A stretch of 5,306 bases of DNA from assembly GCA_946479225.1 (NCBI GenBank), contig CAMLFI010000215.1:1-5306 (forward strand), read 5' to 3'. The notes beneath the pieces were generated by a model that did not search any database, was not told where the DNA came from, and saw nothing but the letters and a program-made list of their open reading frames with translations. This document shows positions 5,299 through 5,306 of this stretch, one piece after another. The DNA comes from an uncultured Mucilaginibacter sp. Lineage in GTDB: Bacteria > Bacteroidota > Bacteroidia > Sphingobacteriales > Sphingobacteriaceae. Both the position numbers and the translations under genes were made by a program. Numbering within the stretch: position 1 is the stretch's first letter; the number at the start of each line of letters is the position of its first letter.

Positions 5299-5306
5299 CT
5301 TTTTTT

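Overview
The window looks like chromosomal DNA from a Bacteroidota species, most likely of the family Sphingobacteriaceae (Pedobacter or Mucilaginibacter type). This is an inference from protein character (an MqnC of the Bacteroidetes kind, a Cupin_5 protein, an ester-cyclase-like SnoaL protein), from starts without Shine-Dalgarno sequences, and from exact matches to the Bacteroidetes -7 promoter element TAnnTTTG ahead of two genes. It holds no phage, IS, CRISPR, tRNA or rRNA.

Layout. Positions 1-1080 (minus) carry the first 360 codons of a secreted, probably beta-propeller-like protein of unknown role, cut by the left edge. Next, also on minus, are a Cupin_5/DUF985 protein (1186-1677), a ten-helix EamA-type exporter (1965-2891) and a SnoaL-like small protein (3189-3608). 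On plus, 3771-4895 encodes cyclic dehypoxanthinyl futalosine synthase (mqnC), a radical-SAM enzyme of the futalosine route to menaquinone. A hairpin at 4919-4948 sits between mqnC and a convergent minus-strand gene for a small ABM-like dimeric alpha/beta-barrel protein (4990-5298), which is complete at the right edge.

The genes do not form an obvious pathway. The four left genes share a strand but are separated by gaps of about 105, 287 and 297 bp, so each is probably its own transcription unit. mqnC stands alone, as menaquinone genes often do in this phylum.

The most unusual content is between genes. At 2990-3140 there are two diverged copies of a GC-rich element with long inverted arms, and a third short hairpin shows the same GAGCCACC word in its loop; this looks like a dispersed REP-like or structured-RNA element. 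The AT-rich gap 1678-1964 has a perfect 10-bp inverted repeat with an 11-nt spacer just upstream of the cupin gene, and several paired GAAAC words. mqnC is preceded by a pyrimidine-rich tandem repeat and a -7-like element so close to the ATG that a leaderless transcript is possible. I did not find a clear new multi-gene system; the genes are ordinary accessory and housekeeping genes.
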